From Weeksella virosa DSM 16922 (GTDB taxonomy: Bacteria > Bacteroidota > Bacteroidia > Flavobacteriales > Weeksellaceae): a stretch of 64,000 bases of DNA. Location: contig NC_015144.1 of the NCBI RefSeq assembly GCF_000189415.1, positions 1,784,001 to 1,848,000 of the forward strand, in the 5' to 3' direction. This document shows, one piece after another, positions 52,602-61,939 of this stretch; the first letter of the stretch is position 1, and the number at the start of each line of letters is the position of its first letter. The notes beneath the pieces are model-generated. The model did no database searches and had not been told where the DNA came from. It saw only the letters and a list, made by a program, of their open reading frames with translations. Both the position numbers and the translations under genes were made by a program.

Positions 52602-55600
52602 TTGAAAATAATAAGACGTATAGGAAGGGTAATTTTAGTCGGGATAATAATAGTTCTCACATCACTTTTGTGCTTAACGGTTGCTATTCAGATCCCTGCA
52701 GTACAAACATGGGCAGCGCATAAGGCTGTAAAATCTTTAAATAAAACCTTCAACACAGAGATTTCGGTAGAGAAAGTTCATATCAATTTCTTCGGGAGGA
52801 TACATCTTTATGGTTTAGCGACAAAAGATGACCATGGACTAGAGTTTATTCGGGTAAAAGAATTAGAAACCAGTTTTCGGATTTGGTCTTTAATCAACGG
52901 AACGGACAAAATAGATCTGAAAGAAATCGAACTTCATGAGCCGCAGTTGCAGATCATCACATATAAGAATGATAGCATTGCTAACTTTATCAAATTTGTA
53001 AAAAACTTCGCAAGTAAAGAAGAAAAAGATCCTTCACCATTTACGCTAAAAGGAAACTTCCTTATACATGACGGTCAATTATTAATAAAAAACGAAAATT
53101 TAGAAGACAGACAACAAGTTTGGTTAGATGCCAAAAAACTTCAACTCGATGTGCGCGATTTTTCATTGATTAATGATGATTTGAATGCTGATATCAGAAA
53201 AATAGCTTTCGAAACTCAACGAAAAGGAGAGCAGTATGTTGTACGTAATCTATCGGGAATAGCACATTATAATGAGAAAGAAATTCGGGTTACTCAACTA
53301 CATTTACAGACCGAAGACAGCAATTTGCAAGGTGATTTGGTACTGAATACCGCCGAGAAAAATGCTTTTAGTGATTTTGCTAATAAGGTGATTTGGGAGG
53401 CAAGAATAGACAATCCTTCAGTAATTAATTTTAAGGATATTCGGTATTTTGCAGATAATTTTGATAAGAATTCCTCTGTCAATGTTTACGGTGAAATTTA
53501 TGGGCCTTTGAATGCTCTAAATTTGAAAAACTTCGAATTATCTGGGCAAGAAAACTACATTGCTGCACAGAAATTACAGCTTAGCGGAATGCTGAATGAT
53601 GATTTGCGAATGTTTAGCAACGCATTGAGAATCAAAACATCCTATCGAAATCTTCGAAATCTTTTACCTACATTTATATCGACTAAACTCCCGGTTTTTA
53701 TTCAGCGTTTTGGTACCATGAATTATCAAGGAGATTTAGTACTTGATAATCAAGAAATTGCAGTAAAAGGAAATTTGTTAACTTCCTTGGGGCAAGCAAA
53801 AGTCAATGCTCTTTTCCAGCAATATACACAGCCCAAAATTATGCGTTACAAAGGTCTTCTCGATGCTAAAAATTTAGATTTACGAGCGATAACTGAAGTA
53901 AAAGATTTGGGGTTAGTAAGTGGACATCTCACGTTCAATGGGCGAGGAACAGACCTCAACACCATACATCTCGAGGTAGACGGAAATCTTGATTATATGG
54001 ATTTGATGGGCAAACGTTATCAGAATATGGCAATCGATGGTTTGCTCGAAAATTATACCTATAACGGAAAATTCTATATCAACGATCCAAGATTGAAAGC
54101 CAATTTTGATGGAAAAGTAGCCTTCAGAGATAAACCATATCGATTGAATTTTACTTCAGATTTGAATTATATTGATTTGGATTATTTAGGTTTGACGAAA
54201 AATTTAGGAGCAAAAATAAGAGGGAAAATCACTGGCGATTTTCAAGTATCTAATTTGGACGATTTTCTAGGACAACTCACGCTGAAAAACGTTTATTATC
54301 ACTCGAAAAAAGACACTCTAACTATAGCTTTTGCAGAATTAACTTCTGAACTATCCAATGGCATAAAAACCATACGAGCCAATGTTCCAGACTACGTAGA
54401 AGCAGAAATTACAGGGCGTTTTGTGGTAAGTGAGATTGCCGATGCAGTCAATAATAGCCTAGTCTCGGTAGTACCATCTTTCAGACATAAAAAAGTTTCA
54501 CCTCATCAAGAATTTACGGTAGATGTGGTGGTGCATCAGAATATTTTGGCATATTTCAATCCAGATATTGTTATTGAACCAGAAACCTTTTTAAAAGCTT
54601 ATATCAATACCAACGAAAACTCTTTCCGAGCAAATCTCGATACACCAGGTGTTGCCTACGGAAATATCCGAGCATATAATGCATTGGTCAATTTCGATAC
54701 CACAACAGAAAACAATAAAATAAATGGAAGAGTAGATAGTTTGTTGGTGAATACAGTCGCGATCAGAGAAATCAATATCAACTCGTTGCCTAAAAACGAT
54801 TCGTTAATGATTCATACCGATTTTAATATCGGGAAAGACGAAAATTTAATGAAGTTTGACCTCAACCTTTTCCATACCATGAGAAATAATCACACGATGG
54901 AATTTGGTTTTGCCTCGTCAACTTTCAATCTAGATAAAACTATTTGGACCATCAACAAAGACAATTCTACCGACACCAATAAACTCATCATCGATATGAA
55001 TACAAAAAAGATGAGAGTAGAAGATATTTCGTTGAATCATGAGGATCAGCAATTGGTAGTCAGTGGTTTTTATAATGATGCGAAAGATTACAAATTCGAT
55101 GGAATGTTCGAGAAGATTGTCCTTTCTAAGTTGATCCCGAGCAGTTTACTAAAAGGACTAAGTGTAGACGGAGTTGCAAATGGAGAAGTGCATGTAATAC
55201 GCAACGCGGCCGAACTAAAACCTACCTTAGCAATGACAATCGATCAACTAGAACTCAATGAATTCGAGTTAGGAAACCTCGCCTTAAATGGAGGGTATAA
55301 CAATGTACAAAATGTTTTTGATGTAGAGTTGTCCCTAGATCAAGGATTGGTACAATCGCTTTATATGAATGGCTTTATAGATAATAACCCTGAAACACCA
55401 GAAGTAAATATGGTTGCCAACTTCGATGATTTCAATGTAGGTTTTGTCGAAGGTTTCTTATCCGAAGTTTTTTCGAATATGCGCGGAACAATATCAGGAG
55501 AAGTTCATTTTGATGGTAAAATAACTCAACCTAATTTCAGTGGTGATATGGCCGTTAGAGATTTAGGCTTTAAGTTTAATTATCTCGGGGTTGATTATCT

Positions 55601-57218
55601 ATTCAGCGGCGTGAATGACATTCATGTCAATAAAATTGGTGGAAGCCAAGGAACAATCATACTAGACAATTTAATATTTACCGATACTTTTTACAAAACA
55701 AAAGGTTTGGTAGATGGAACAATACTCTTTAGAGATTTCTCAGAATGGTTCCTCAACTTATCGTTTACTTCGAACAATTTGTTGGTAATGAACACCACAG
55801 CAAAAGATAATGAACTCTTTTACGGGCGAGTATTTGTCGACGGATATTTTGATATCTTCGGGCCAGTACAAGGATTAGATATTGTAGCACGAGCTGATGT
55901 AAAAGACAACTCTCAACTGACCATCAATACAAGTGGAACCATTATAGAGTCTGAAAAACAATTGGTTCGTTTTGTTCCTAATCAAGAAAAATTAGAAGAT
56001 GATACCCGACGGACCAACCCGAAGGGGATGACCGTAGATATAACCGTAAATGCATATCCTACAGCAAAAATGAATCTCATTTTAGATGCGGCCACCAACG
56101 ACATGGCATCAGCTCGTGGAACAGCAGAAAATCTTAACATTCATATGGATAATTCTGGTTTGTCAATTACAGGAAATTATAATATAGAATCGGGTACTTA
56201 TAACTTCCGCCAGTCTGGAATCCCGTTGTTGAACAAAGACTTTAGTATCCGTAAAGGTAGTAGTATCGATTTCTCAGGAGATCCATTGGATGCAGAACTT
56301 AATATAACAGCAGTATACACTAGAACCATATCCAATGTGGGAGAGTATTTGGCAGGCGCAGGTTCTTCTCAACTGTATGATGGAGAGCTAATTATTAATA
56401 TCAAAGAAAATCTGAAAGCACCTGTAATTACTTATGATATAGAAATTCCGAGAGCCAGCTCGGACATGAATGCACAGCTTGCTGCAAAACTTAATAATCA
56501 AGATGAAAAAACCATGCAATTCGTGTATATCCTTATGACCGGAAAATTTGGTGATACTGCAACACTTTCTTCTAGTCTGCAAGGAGGTTTGGCATCGGGT
56601 GCAGCAGATATTGGCTTATCGGCTGTAGCAGGTGCATTGAGCTCTCTTATGGAAGGTGTTGATCTCGATGTACAATATATTCAGGGAAGTGACGGAAGCT
56701 CTACCAACGACAAATTACGTTATTCTTTATCCTACCAAATTAATAATCGCTTACGTGTTACAGGATCCTATGGTATGGCTGTGACCAATGAATACCAAGA
56801 AAATTTTGATGGTAATCTGAATATCCAATATGATATTTCACGGATGAATAATGGTGGATTTTTAATCAATGTCTTTACGCGTCCTACAACTTTCGGTATA
56901 CAGGCAGGCAATGTAAATCAACTCAACCAAAGTTTCGGAGCTGGATTGAGTTACAATACATCATTCAACAATATTGAAGAAATATTCAGAAAAATAAAAG
57001 ACAAAAGAACTACAAAAGACTCTATTGCGATGCAAATTGGTCCTGTGAAAAGAGTAAAACCAAATAGTAATCTCGAACCTTCAGATTCGGTCAAAGAAAA
57101 ATTCCAACTAGATACAATGCAGATAAAACCAAATCCTGTAAGTTTTGCTCAACCAGTGAGCGATCAACAAATCATCGAAAATAAAGTGAAAAAACGTAGA
57201 GGATTGGTTCGTTTCTAA
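52602..57218 (+). CDS. tamB: Translocation and assembly module protein TamB-like
   Basis: This very large (1,538-residue) protein has one N-terminal membrane helix (residues 10-30) followed by a long run of beta-strand repeats (bridge-like, AsmA/TamB type) and a C-terminal DUF490 domain: GNYNIESGTYNFRQSGIP, FSGDPLDAELNITAVYTR, then an LRYSLSYQINNRLRVTGSYG barrel-facing end. Such proteins span the periplasm and are implicated in lipid transport and outer-membrane protein assembly. Translation starts at TTG, 58 nt from the divergent tsaD start. A C-terminal tail of about 90 residues rich in K and P is unassigned. Confidence 0.88.
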   Translation: MKIIRRIGRVILVGIIIVLTSLLCLTVAIQIPAVQTWAAHKAVKSLNKTFNTEISVEKVHINFFGRIHLYGLATKDDHGLEFIRVKELETSFRIWSLINGTDKIDLKEIELHEPQLQIITYKNDSIANFIKFVKNFASKEEKDPSPFTLKGNFLIHDGQLLIKNENLEDRQQVWLDAKKLQLDVRDFSLINDDLNADIRKIAFETQRKGEQYVVRNLSGIAHYNEKEIRVTQLHLQTEDSNLQGDLVLNTAEKNAFSDFANKVIWEARIDNPSVINFKDIRYFADNFDKNSSVNVYGEIYGPLNALNLKNFELSGQENYIAAQKLQLSGMLNDDLRMFSNALRIKTSYRNLRNLLPTFISTKLPVFIQRFGTMNYQGDLVLDNQEIAVKGNLLTSLGQAKVNALFQQYTQPKIMRYKGLLDAKNLDLRAITEVKDLGLVSGHLTFNGRGTDLNTIHLEVDGNLDYMDLMGKRYQNMAIDGLLENYTYNGKFYINDPRLKANFDGKVAFRDKPYRLNFTSDLNYIDLDYLGLTKNLGAKIRGKITGDFQVSNLDDFLGQLTLKNVYYHSKKDTLTIAFAELTSELSNGIKTIRANVPDYVEAEITGRFVVSEIADAVNNSLVSVVPSFRHKKVSPHQEFTVDVVVHQNILAYFNPDIVIEPETFLKAYINTNENSFRANLDTPGVAYGNIRAYNALVNFDTTTENNKINGRVDSLLVNTVAIREININSLPKNDSLMIHTDFNIGKDENLMKFDLNLFHTMRNNHTMEFGFASSTFNLDKTIWTINKDNSTDTNKLIIDMNTKKMRVEDISLNHEDQQLVVSGFYNDAKDYKFDGMFEKIVLSKLIPSSLLKGLSVDGVANGEVHVIRNAAELKPTLAMTIDQLELNEFELGNLALNGGYNNVQNVFDVELSLDQGLVQSLYMNGFIDNNPETPEVNMVANFDDFNVGFVEGFLSEVFSNMRGTISGEVHFDGKITQPNFSGDMAVRDLGFKFNYLGVDYLFSGVNDIHVNKIGGSQGTIILDNLIFTDTFYKTKGLVDGTILFRDFSEWFLNLSFTSNNLLVMNTTAKDNELFYGRVFVDGYFDIFGPVQGLDIVARADVKDNSQLTINTSGTIIESEKQLVRFVPNQEKLEDDTRRTNPKGMTVDITVNAYPTAKMNLILDAATNDMASARGTAENLNIHMDNSGLSITGNYNIESGTYNFRQSGIPLLNKDFSIRKGSSIDFSGDPLDAELNITAVYTRTISNVGEYLAGAGSSQLYDGELIINIKENLKAPVITYDIEIPRASSDMNAQLAAKLNNQDEKTMQFVYILMTGKFGDTATLSSSLQGGLASGAADIGLSAVAGALSSLMEGVDLDVQYIQGSDGSSTNDKLRYSLSYQINNRLRVTGSYGMAVTNEYQENFDGNLNIQYDISRMNNGGFLINVFTRPTTFGIQAGNVNQLNQSFGAGLSYNTSFNNIEEIFRKIKDKRTTKDSIAMQIGPVKRVKPNSNLEPSDSVKEKFQLDTMQIKPNPVSFAQPVSDQQIIENKVKKRRGLVRF

Positions 57219-57255
57219 AACAATAAGAAGTAAAAAAAACTTCATTAGAAAGAAA

Positions 57256-57285
57256 AGAGTTTATTGCATTTCGGCAATAAACTCT
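57256..57285 (+). terminator. Hairpin after tamB without a T tract
   Basis: A perfect 12-bp stem (AGAGTTTATTGC with GCAATAAACTCT, loop ATTTCG) starts 38 nt after the tamB stop. No T run follows, so it may protect the mRNA end rather than terminate. Confidence 0.55.
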
Positions 57286-57451
57286 CGCAAACAAACAAAA
57301 GTGAAAACACTATCCAAAATATTTGAAACAAAGCTAAAATATTATATATATCATTAAATATTTTTTGGAGAAATGTTGTGGTAATTTATAATTTTGCTAA
57401 AAATTGAAGTATAAATTATAGAATTAACATTTTTTAACAAAAAATACTAAG

Positions 57452-57922
57452 ATGAATTATATAATTGATGAAATCGACAAAAAAATTCTCATGTATCTAA
57501 TCGATAATACTCGTATTCCGTTTACTGAAATAGCTAAAAAGATGAATGTATCAGCAGGTACCATTCATGTACGGGTAAAAAAATTAGAAGACGCTGGAAT
57601 TATCAAAGGTTCTACTTTGGTGATTAATTACGAAAAAATGGGCTATCGGTTTGTTGCATATGTTGGGATTCTACTTACAAAAACCAATAAAACACAGCAC
57701 GTTATCGATGAGTTGTACAAAATACCTAACGTTACGGTGGTACATGTAGTTTCTGGGAAATATAATATTTTCTGTAAAATTCGTGCAAGAGACACATCAC
57801 ATGCCAAAGAGGTAATCTATCGTATCGATCAGATAGACGATGTTCTTAGGACAGAATCTACTATTTCATTAGAAGAATCTTTTAACGATAAAAATCGCTT
57901 GTTACATTCAATATTTCAGTAA
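57452..57922 (+). CDS. Lrp/AsnC-family transcriptional regulator
   Basis: The N-terminal winged helix (DEIDKKILMYLIDNTRIPFTEIAKKMNVSAG split here as DEIDKKILMYLIDN and FTEIAKKMNVSAGTIHVRV) is followed by the RAM/effector domain (YVGILLTKTNKTQHVID, VVHVVSGKYNIFCKIRA). The 156-residue size is normal. Such proteins sense amino acids as octamers. The genes downstream include a Nudix-like regulator and L-serine dehydratase, but no direct link to them can be shown. Confidence 0.9.
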   Translation: MNYIIDEIDKKILMYLIDNTRIPFTEIAKKMNVSAGTIHVRVKKLEDAGIIKGSTLVINYEKMGYRFVAYVGILLTKTNKTQHVIDELYKIPNVTVVHVVSGKYNIFCKIRARDTSHAKEVIYRIDQIDDVLRTESTISLEESFNDKNRLLHSIFQ

Positions 57923-57961
57923 CTTAACCAACAAATTATAAGTGAGTAAAAAGTAAAAAAA

Positions 57962-58663
57962 ATGACTCCTCAAGAAAAAGAGTTATATTTCAATGTTGCT
58001 TTGTGCTCAGGCTTGGTTTTGTTTGGTTTTGATGGAGAAGAACTAAAAATACTTATCTATCGAAAAAAAGATGATCCCTATCGTGGTGCTTTAACAATAC
58101 CTAGTAAATATGTAGCTCCCGATACAAGCAACGAGTGCGTTGTGCAAACCATGCTAAAAGAAAATATAGGCATAGACGACAAAAATATCTATGTAGAACA
58201 GCTGAAAGCATTTGTGAAGGTTTTTCGTAATCCACTCGGTCGTGTAGTAAATGTAGCGTATTATGCATTGGTAAAGCTAACACCAGAGATAGAAAAAGAG
58301 GCAGAGAAACGTAACGGTTTGTGGGTGAAGTATAATGAAATCCCAGACCTAGCATTCGACCATAACGAAATTATCTCTTATGCCAAAGAACGTGTAAAAA
58401 GAAGAGTGAAACGTCGTCCGATTGGGTTTCATCTTTTACCAAAAGAATTTACCATTGCTCAACTACAAAGCCTATACGAGAAAGCACTGGATCGGGAATT
58501 AGACAAACGTAACTTTAGAAAAAAAATATTCAACTCTAATTTGATTATCGAAACAGGCAACACGACCGACCCAAAGGAATACCGAAAAGTGGCTAAACTG
58601 TATCGTTTTGATGAAGAAAAATTTGAAAAATTAAGCTTAAAAGGATACGATTTCCTATTTTAG
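57962..58663 (+). CDS. NrtR-like regulator with a degenerate Nudix domain
   Basis: The N-terminal part has the Nudix fold (FNVALCSGLVLFGFDGEELKILIYRKKDDPYRGALTIPS in pieces: LKILIYRKKDDPYRGALTIP) but lacks the REXXEE catalytic helix; the matching segment reads CVVQTMLKENIGI. The C-terminus is a winged helix (FTIAQLQSLYEKALDRELD, KRNFRKKIF). This is the architecture of NrtR-type regulators that bind nucleotide-sugar or ADP-ribose ligands without cleaving them. The regulated genes are not clear; the next genes are a small membrane protein and sdaA. Confidence 0.8.
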   Translation: MTPQEKELYFNVALCSGLVLFGFDGEELKILIYRKKDDPYRGALTIPSKYVAPDTSNECVVQTMLKENIGIDDKNIYVEQLKAFVKVFRNPLGRVVNVAYYALVKLTPEIEKEAEKRNGLWVKYNEIPDLAFDHNEIISYAKERVKRRVKRRPIGFHLLPKEFTIAQLQSLYEKALDRELDKRNFRKKIFNSNLIIETGNTTDPKEYRKVAKLYRFDEEKFEKLSLKGYDFLF

Positions 58664-58677
58664 AAAAAATTATAAAT

Positions 58678-59064
58678 ATGAAAAAACAAAAAAGAACTTT
58701 TTGGTTTAATTTACTAGTTGTCATCATGGCTATACTAGTACTTAGCTTACTTTATCGAGGGATAGAACTCTATCGCACACAAGATTATTTATTCCGAACA
58801 TTTCTTAATAATGATGCCCCAGAAATGCCATCATGGTATCCGATAACAACTATAATATTTTCGGTAATATCAGTAATCGGTGTCGTATTACTATATTTTT
58901 ACAAGAAAATAGGAGTCTTTTTATTGTTAGGATCTTTGTTTATTGCAGCCTGCCTCCAGCCAGAATTTATGCCAGACGGAACACTTTATACACTTTTTAG
59001 TTTATTCTTTTTTGTAGGATACGGTCTTGCAATCCTTTATCCACATTGGAAAGAGTTTGATTAA
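58678..59064 (+). CDS. Small membrane protein
   Basis: The protein is 128 residues with about four hydrophobic helices (8-27, 56-76, 79-95, 100-120) and no recognisable family. It follows the NrtR-like gene by 14 nt, so the two are probably co-transcribed. Confidence 0.6.
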   Translation: MKKQKRTFWFNLLVVIMAILVLSLLYRGIELYRTQDYLFRTFLNNDAPEMPSWYPITTIIFSVISVIGVVLLYFYKKIGVFLLLGSLFIAACLQPEFMPDGTLYTLFSLFFFVGYGLAILYPHWKEFD

Positions 59065-59192
59065 AATCAAAACATCCAGATCATGAAAAAAAATAATAGT
59101 TTCTTGAGATACAAGTAGTGCAATATATTAGGAAAATAGAATATATTTGAGTAAGAATAAATAATCATCAATCAGACAATTTATCAATTATT

Positions 59193-60608
59193 ATGGATTG
59201 TATCTCGGTATTCGATATGCTGAAAATAGGGGTGGGACCTTCCTCTTCTCATACTTTGGGACCATGGCGTGCAGCCCAGGCTTTTCTTGTAGAATTACAA
59301 GAAATGAATAAACTAACCCAAGTACAAAAAATCATTATCAATTTGTACGGATCTCTTTCTCTTACAGGTAAAGGCCACGCAACCGATTTTGCCGTACTTT
59401 TGGGGTTAACGGGAGCAGATCCCGAATATATCCCAGTAGAAGATATTCAAGCTACGATTCAGACCATTAAAACAACACATCAATTATACTTAAATCAAGA
59501 GAAAAATATTCCTTTTGATTTTGATAAGGATATAATTTTCAACCGAGAATTTTTAGATTTTCATCCAAATGGAATGATGTTTACAGCTTATTTTTCTGAG
59601 AAAGAAAAATACGATTCAACATTCTTTTCAATAGGAGGAGGTTTTATTAATAAAGGCGACGAAGATTCTACTACCGATGTGATTTGCGCTTATCCTTATC
59701 AATTTAATACATCCGAAGAATTATTAAGACATTGTGATAGTTCTGGATTGTCCATTTCTGAATTGATGAGAGAAAATGAACGAACACAAAGGACAGACCA
59801 AGAAATAGATGCCGAATTGATGCGTGTATGGAGCACTATGCTCGAATGCATGTATATCGGATGTCATACAGAAGGAGTCCTTCCTGGCGGGTTAAATGTA
59901 AGAAGAAGAGCGTACGATTTGTATCAAAAGCTAAAAGCGGCAATCCCTTATCAAACCCATAACGAGTGGATTTATTCAATCAGAAAAACGAAAATTGCTT
60001 TTCGAGAAATCTTCAAGTGGGTAAGTTGTTATGCTTTGGCAGTAAATGAGGTTAATGCTTCTCTTGGGCGAGTGGTTACTGCACCAACCAACGGTAGTGC
60101 AGGCGTAATTCCGGCAGTTCTCATGTATTATCTCACGATTGATAATCATAAGGCGGGTGAAAAAGAAATAAAGCAATTCTTGATGGTTGCTGGCGTAATC
60201 GGAAGTATTTTCAAGAAAGGTGCAACCATTTCTGCTGCAATGGGTGGTTGTCAGGCCGAGATTGGTGTTTCCTCTGCTATGGCAGCCGGAGCCCTATGCG
60301 AATTGTTAGGAGGTACACCCGAACAAGTAACCATTGCAGCAGAAATTGCCATGGAGCATCATCTTGGGCTTACATGCGACCCGATAGCGGGCTTGGTGCA
60401 AGTCCCTTGTATAGAACGTAACGCGATGGGTGCTATCAAAGCAATAAATGCAGCAGAACTTGCTTTAGAAACTAACCCAAAAGAAGTGAAGGTTACCTTA
60501 GACAATGTGGTGAAAACGATGTGGGAAACCGCAAAAGATATGAACAATAAATACAAAGAAACATCAGAAGGTGGACTTGCAGTAGCGGTGAATATTGCAG
60601 ATTGTTAA
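59193..60608 (+). CDS. sdaA: L-serine ammonia-lyase (iron-sulfur type)
   Basis: This is a single-chain serine dehydratase that converts L-serine to pyruvate and ammonia. It has the beta domain at the N-terminus (GVGPSSSHTLGPWRAAQAF, GHATDFAVLLGL) and the alpha domain with Cys residues for a 4Fe-4S cluster (MGGCQAEIGVSSAM, GLTCDPIAGLVQVPCIERN) and GRVVTAPTNGSAGVIPA. At 471 residues it matches the E. coli enzyme. A TATATTTG box lies at 59142-59149, 43 nt before the ATG. A terminator follows. Confidence 0.93.
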   Translation: MDCISVFDMLKIGVGPSSSHTLGPWRAAQAFLVELQEMNKLTQVQKIIINLYGSLSLTGKGHATDFAVLLGLTGADPEYIPVEDIQATIQTIKTTHQLYLNQEKNIPFDFDKDIIFNREFLDFHPNGMMFTAYFSEKEKYDSTFFSIGGGFINKGDEDSTTDVICAYPYQFNTSEELLRHCDSSGLSISELMRENERTQRTDQEIDAELMRVWSTMLECMYIGCHTEGVLPGGLNVRRRAYDLYQKLKAAIPYQTHNEWIYSIRKTKIAFREIFKWVSCYALAVNEVNASLGRVVTAPTNGSAGVIPAVLMYYLTIDNHKAGEKEIKQFLMVAGVIGSIFKKGATISAAMGGCQAEIGVSSAMAAGALCELLGGTPEQVTIAAEIAMEHHLGLTCDPIAGLVQVPCIERNAMGAIKAINAAELALETNPKEVKVTLDNVVKTMWETAKDMNNKYKETSEGGLAVAVNIADC

Positions 60609-60633
60609 CAGATAAATATAATTATTCCTAAGA

Positions 60634-60672
60634 AAAAAACGCAACTGAATTGAATATTCTGTTGCGTTTTTT
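60634..60672 (+). terminator. Terminator after sdaA
   Basis: The 12-bp stem AAAAAACGCAAC with GTTGCGTTTTTT has a 15-nt loop and a T-rich end. It separates sdaA from the converging thioredoxin-fold gene. Confidence 0.75.
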
Positions 60673-60698
60673 ATAGAATTGTAGGATATTTTAACCAA

Positions 60699-61253
60699 TC
60701 ATTCTTTAATTAATTTTTCTAATAATGCATTGATTTCTTGATCATTCCAATCTCTGGTTTTATTTTCGTGCAAAACGATTTCTCCTTTTTTATTGAGGAT
60801 ATAAGTCGTCGGAAAAACTTTTGGCATCATGGCAACCGATATCGGACTAATAGGCTCATAAAGCGGTAAAGTAAGCTCGTGTTTCTTTGCAAAATTGATG
60901 ATGTCGTTCGGTTTATCTTGAATCGCAATAAAAATAAATTTCACCTTTTCATGATGTGTGTTGTACAATTCTTGTAAACTCGGCATTTCCTTAACACAAG
61001 GAGGACACCAACTGCCCCAAAAATTTATCAAGACAACTTGTCCACTATTTTTGGCAGATTGTAAATTCTCATCTAAGGCACCATTGTAGCCTTTCAAATC
61101 AATATTATAGTCCTCTTCATTCAAAATTTTTATACCCGCAACATGCGATTTATCTTCTAGTTTGTCTTGGATAAATTTACCAATTGGGGTATAAAAAATA
61201 GCTGCAATAAAAACCACAAAAAAACCTAAAAAAAATAATCTTTTTTTATTCAT
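60699..61253 (-). CDS. TlpA/ResA-like membrane-anchored thioredoxin
   Basis: One N-terminal membrane helix (residues 4-22) anchors a periplasmic thioredoxin domain with the redox motif W-C-P-P-C (NFWGSWCPPCVKEMPSL) and a cis-proline region (VAMMPKVFPTTYIL). It likely keeps thiols reduced for cytochrome c or similar proteins. Its ATG overlaps the stop of the upstream gene by 4 nt (ATGA), so they form an operon. Confidence 0.88.
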   Translation of the reverse strand: MNKKRLFFLGFFVVFIAAIFYTPIGKFIQDKLEDKSHVAGIKILNEEDYNIDLKGYNGALDENLQSAKNSGQVVLINFWGSWCPPCVKEMPSLQELYNTHHEKVKFIFIAIQDKPNDIINFAKKHELTLPLYEPISPISVAMMPKVFPTTYILNKKGEIVLHENKTRDWNDQEINALLEKLIKE

Positions 61254-61840
61254 GCGTTCATTAGACTTAAAAGTTCGTGGATGATATCTTCTCCCTTATT
61301 GGTATTGTAAAATTTCTGTAAGTCGGCATGAAATTCGTCTTTAGAATATTTATCGGGATTTTCTTTGAATTTTTTTAGCAATTCCATTCCTTTTTGTGGG
61401 CGAGGACCATAATGAAAAAGTTCTTTCCCTTCTGAGTCGATACCTAATACAATCGGAATAGAAAGTGCACCATTAGTTTTATATCTTTCGATTAATTCTA
61501 GATTTTCATCACGAGAAATATAGCGATTTTCTATACCTAATTTTTCGGCTAAAAGATGAACAACTGGGACAATCTGTGACGCATCTCCGCACCAACCTTC
61601 AGTAATGGTGAGCAATCGAATCGATTTGTCTAAACTTGCTTTTTCTATTTCTGCAAGCGAAACATCCGAGAACTGAAAGGATTTTGTAATCCGATTCATG
61701 CGTTGTAAGCCCATCGAATAATGCTGTACAAACTCTTTCGGATCACCATTTTCTACTTCTTCTTCTAATTGATTTTCTGTTTTTTCGATATACGATTCGT
61801 AGCTGATGCCTTTCTTGAAATACGTTTCTAAATTGAGCAT
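61250..61840 (-). CDS. Thioredoxin-fold protein with a CGDA motif
   Basis: The protein is cytoplasmic, with a helical N-terminal part and a thioredoxin-like core. The active-site position reads TEGWCGDASQIVP, that is C-G-D-A with a single Cys, so classical disulfide exchange is unlikely. SIPIVLGIDSEGKE gives the cis-proline. The family is common in Bacteroidota and uncharacterised. I start it at the ATG at 61840 (MLNLETYFKKG), where relatives begin; the frame opens at 61870. Confidence 0.7.
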   Translation of the reverse strand: MLNLETYFKKGISYESYIEKTENQLEEEVENGDPKEFVQHYSMGLQRMNRITKSFQFSDVSLAEIEKASLDKSIRLLTITEGWCGDASQIVPVVHLLAEKLGIENRYISRDENLELIERYKTNGALSIPIVLGIDSEGKELFHYGPRPQKGMELLKKFKENPDKYSKDEFHADLQKFYNTNKGEDIIHELLSLMNA

Positions 61841-61939
61841 AAATGTAATCTTTGTCATTAATGTAAACAAATATACAGAATTTGAGTGGTTTTCATGGAT
61901 TCTTTTTTATTCCGTAAATTAGTTGCAGAAAAGAACCCC

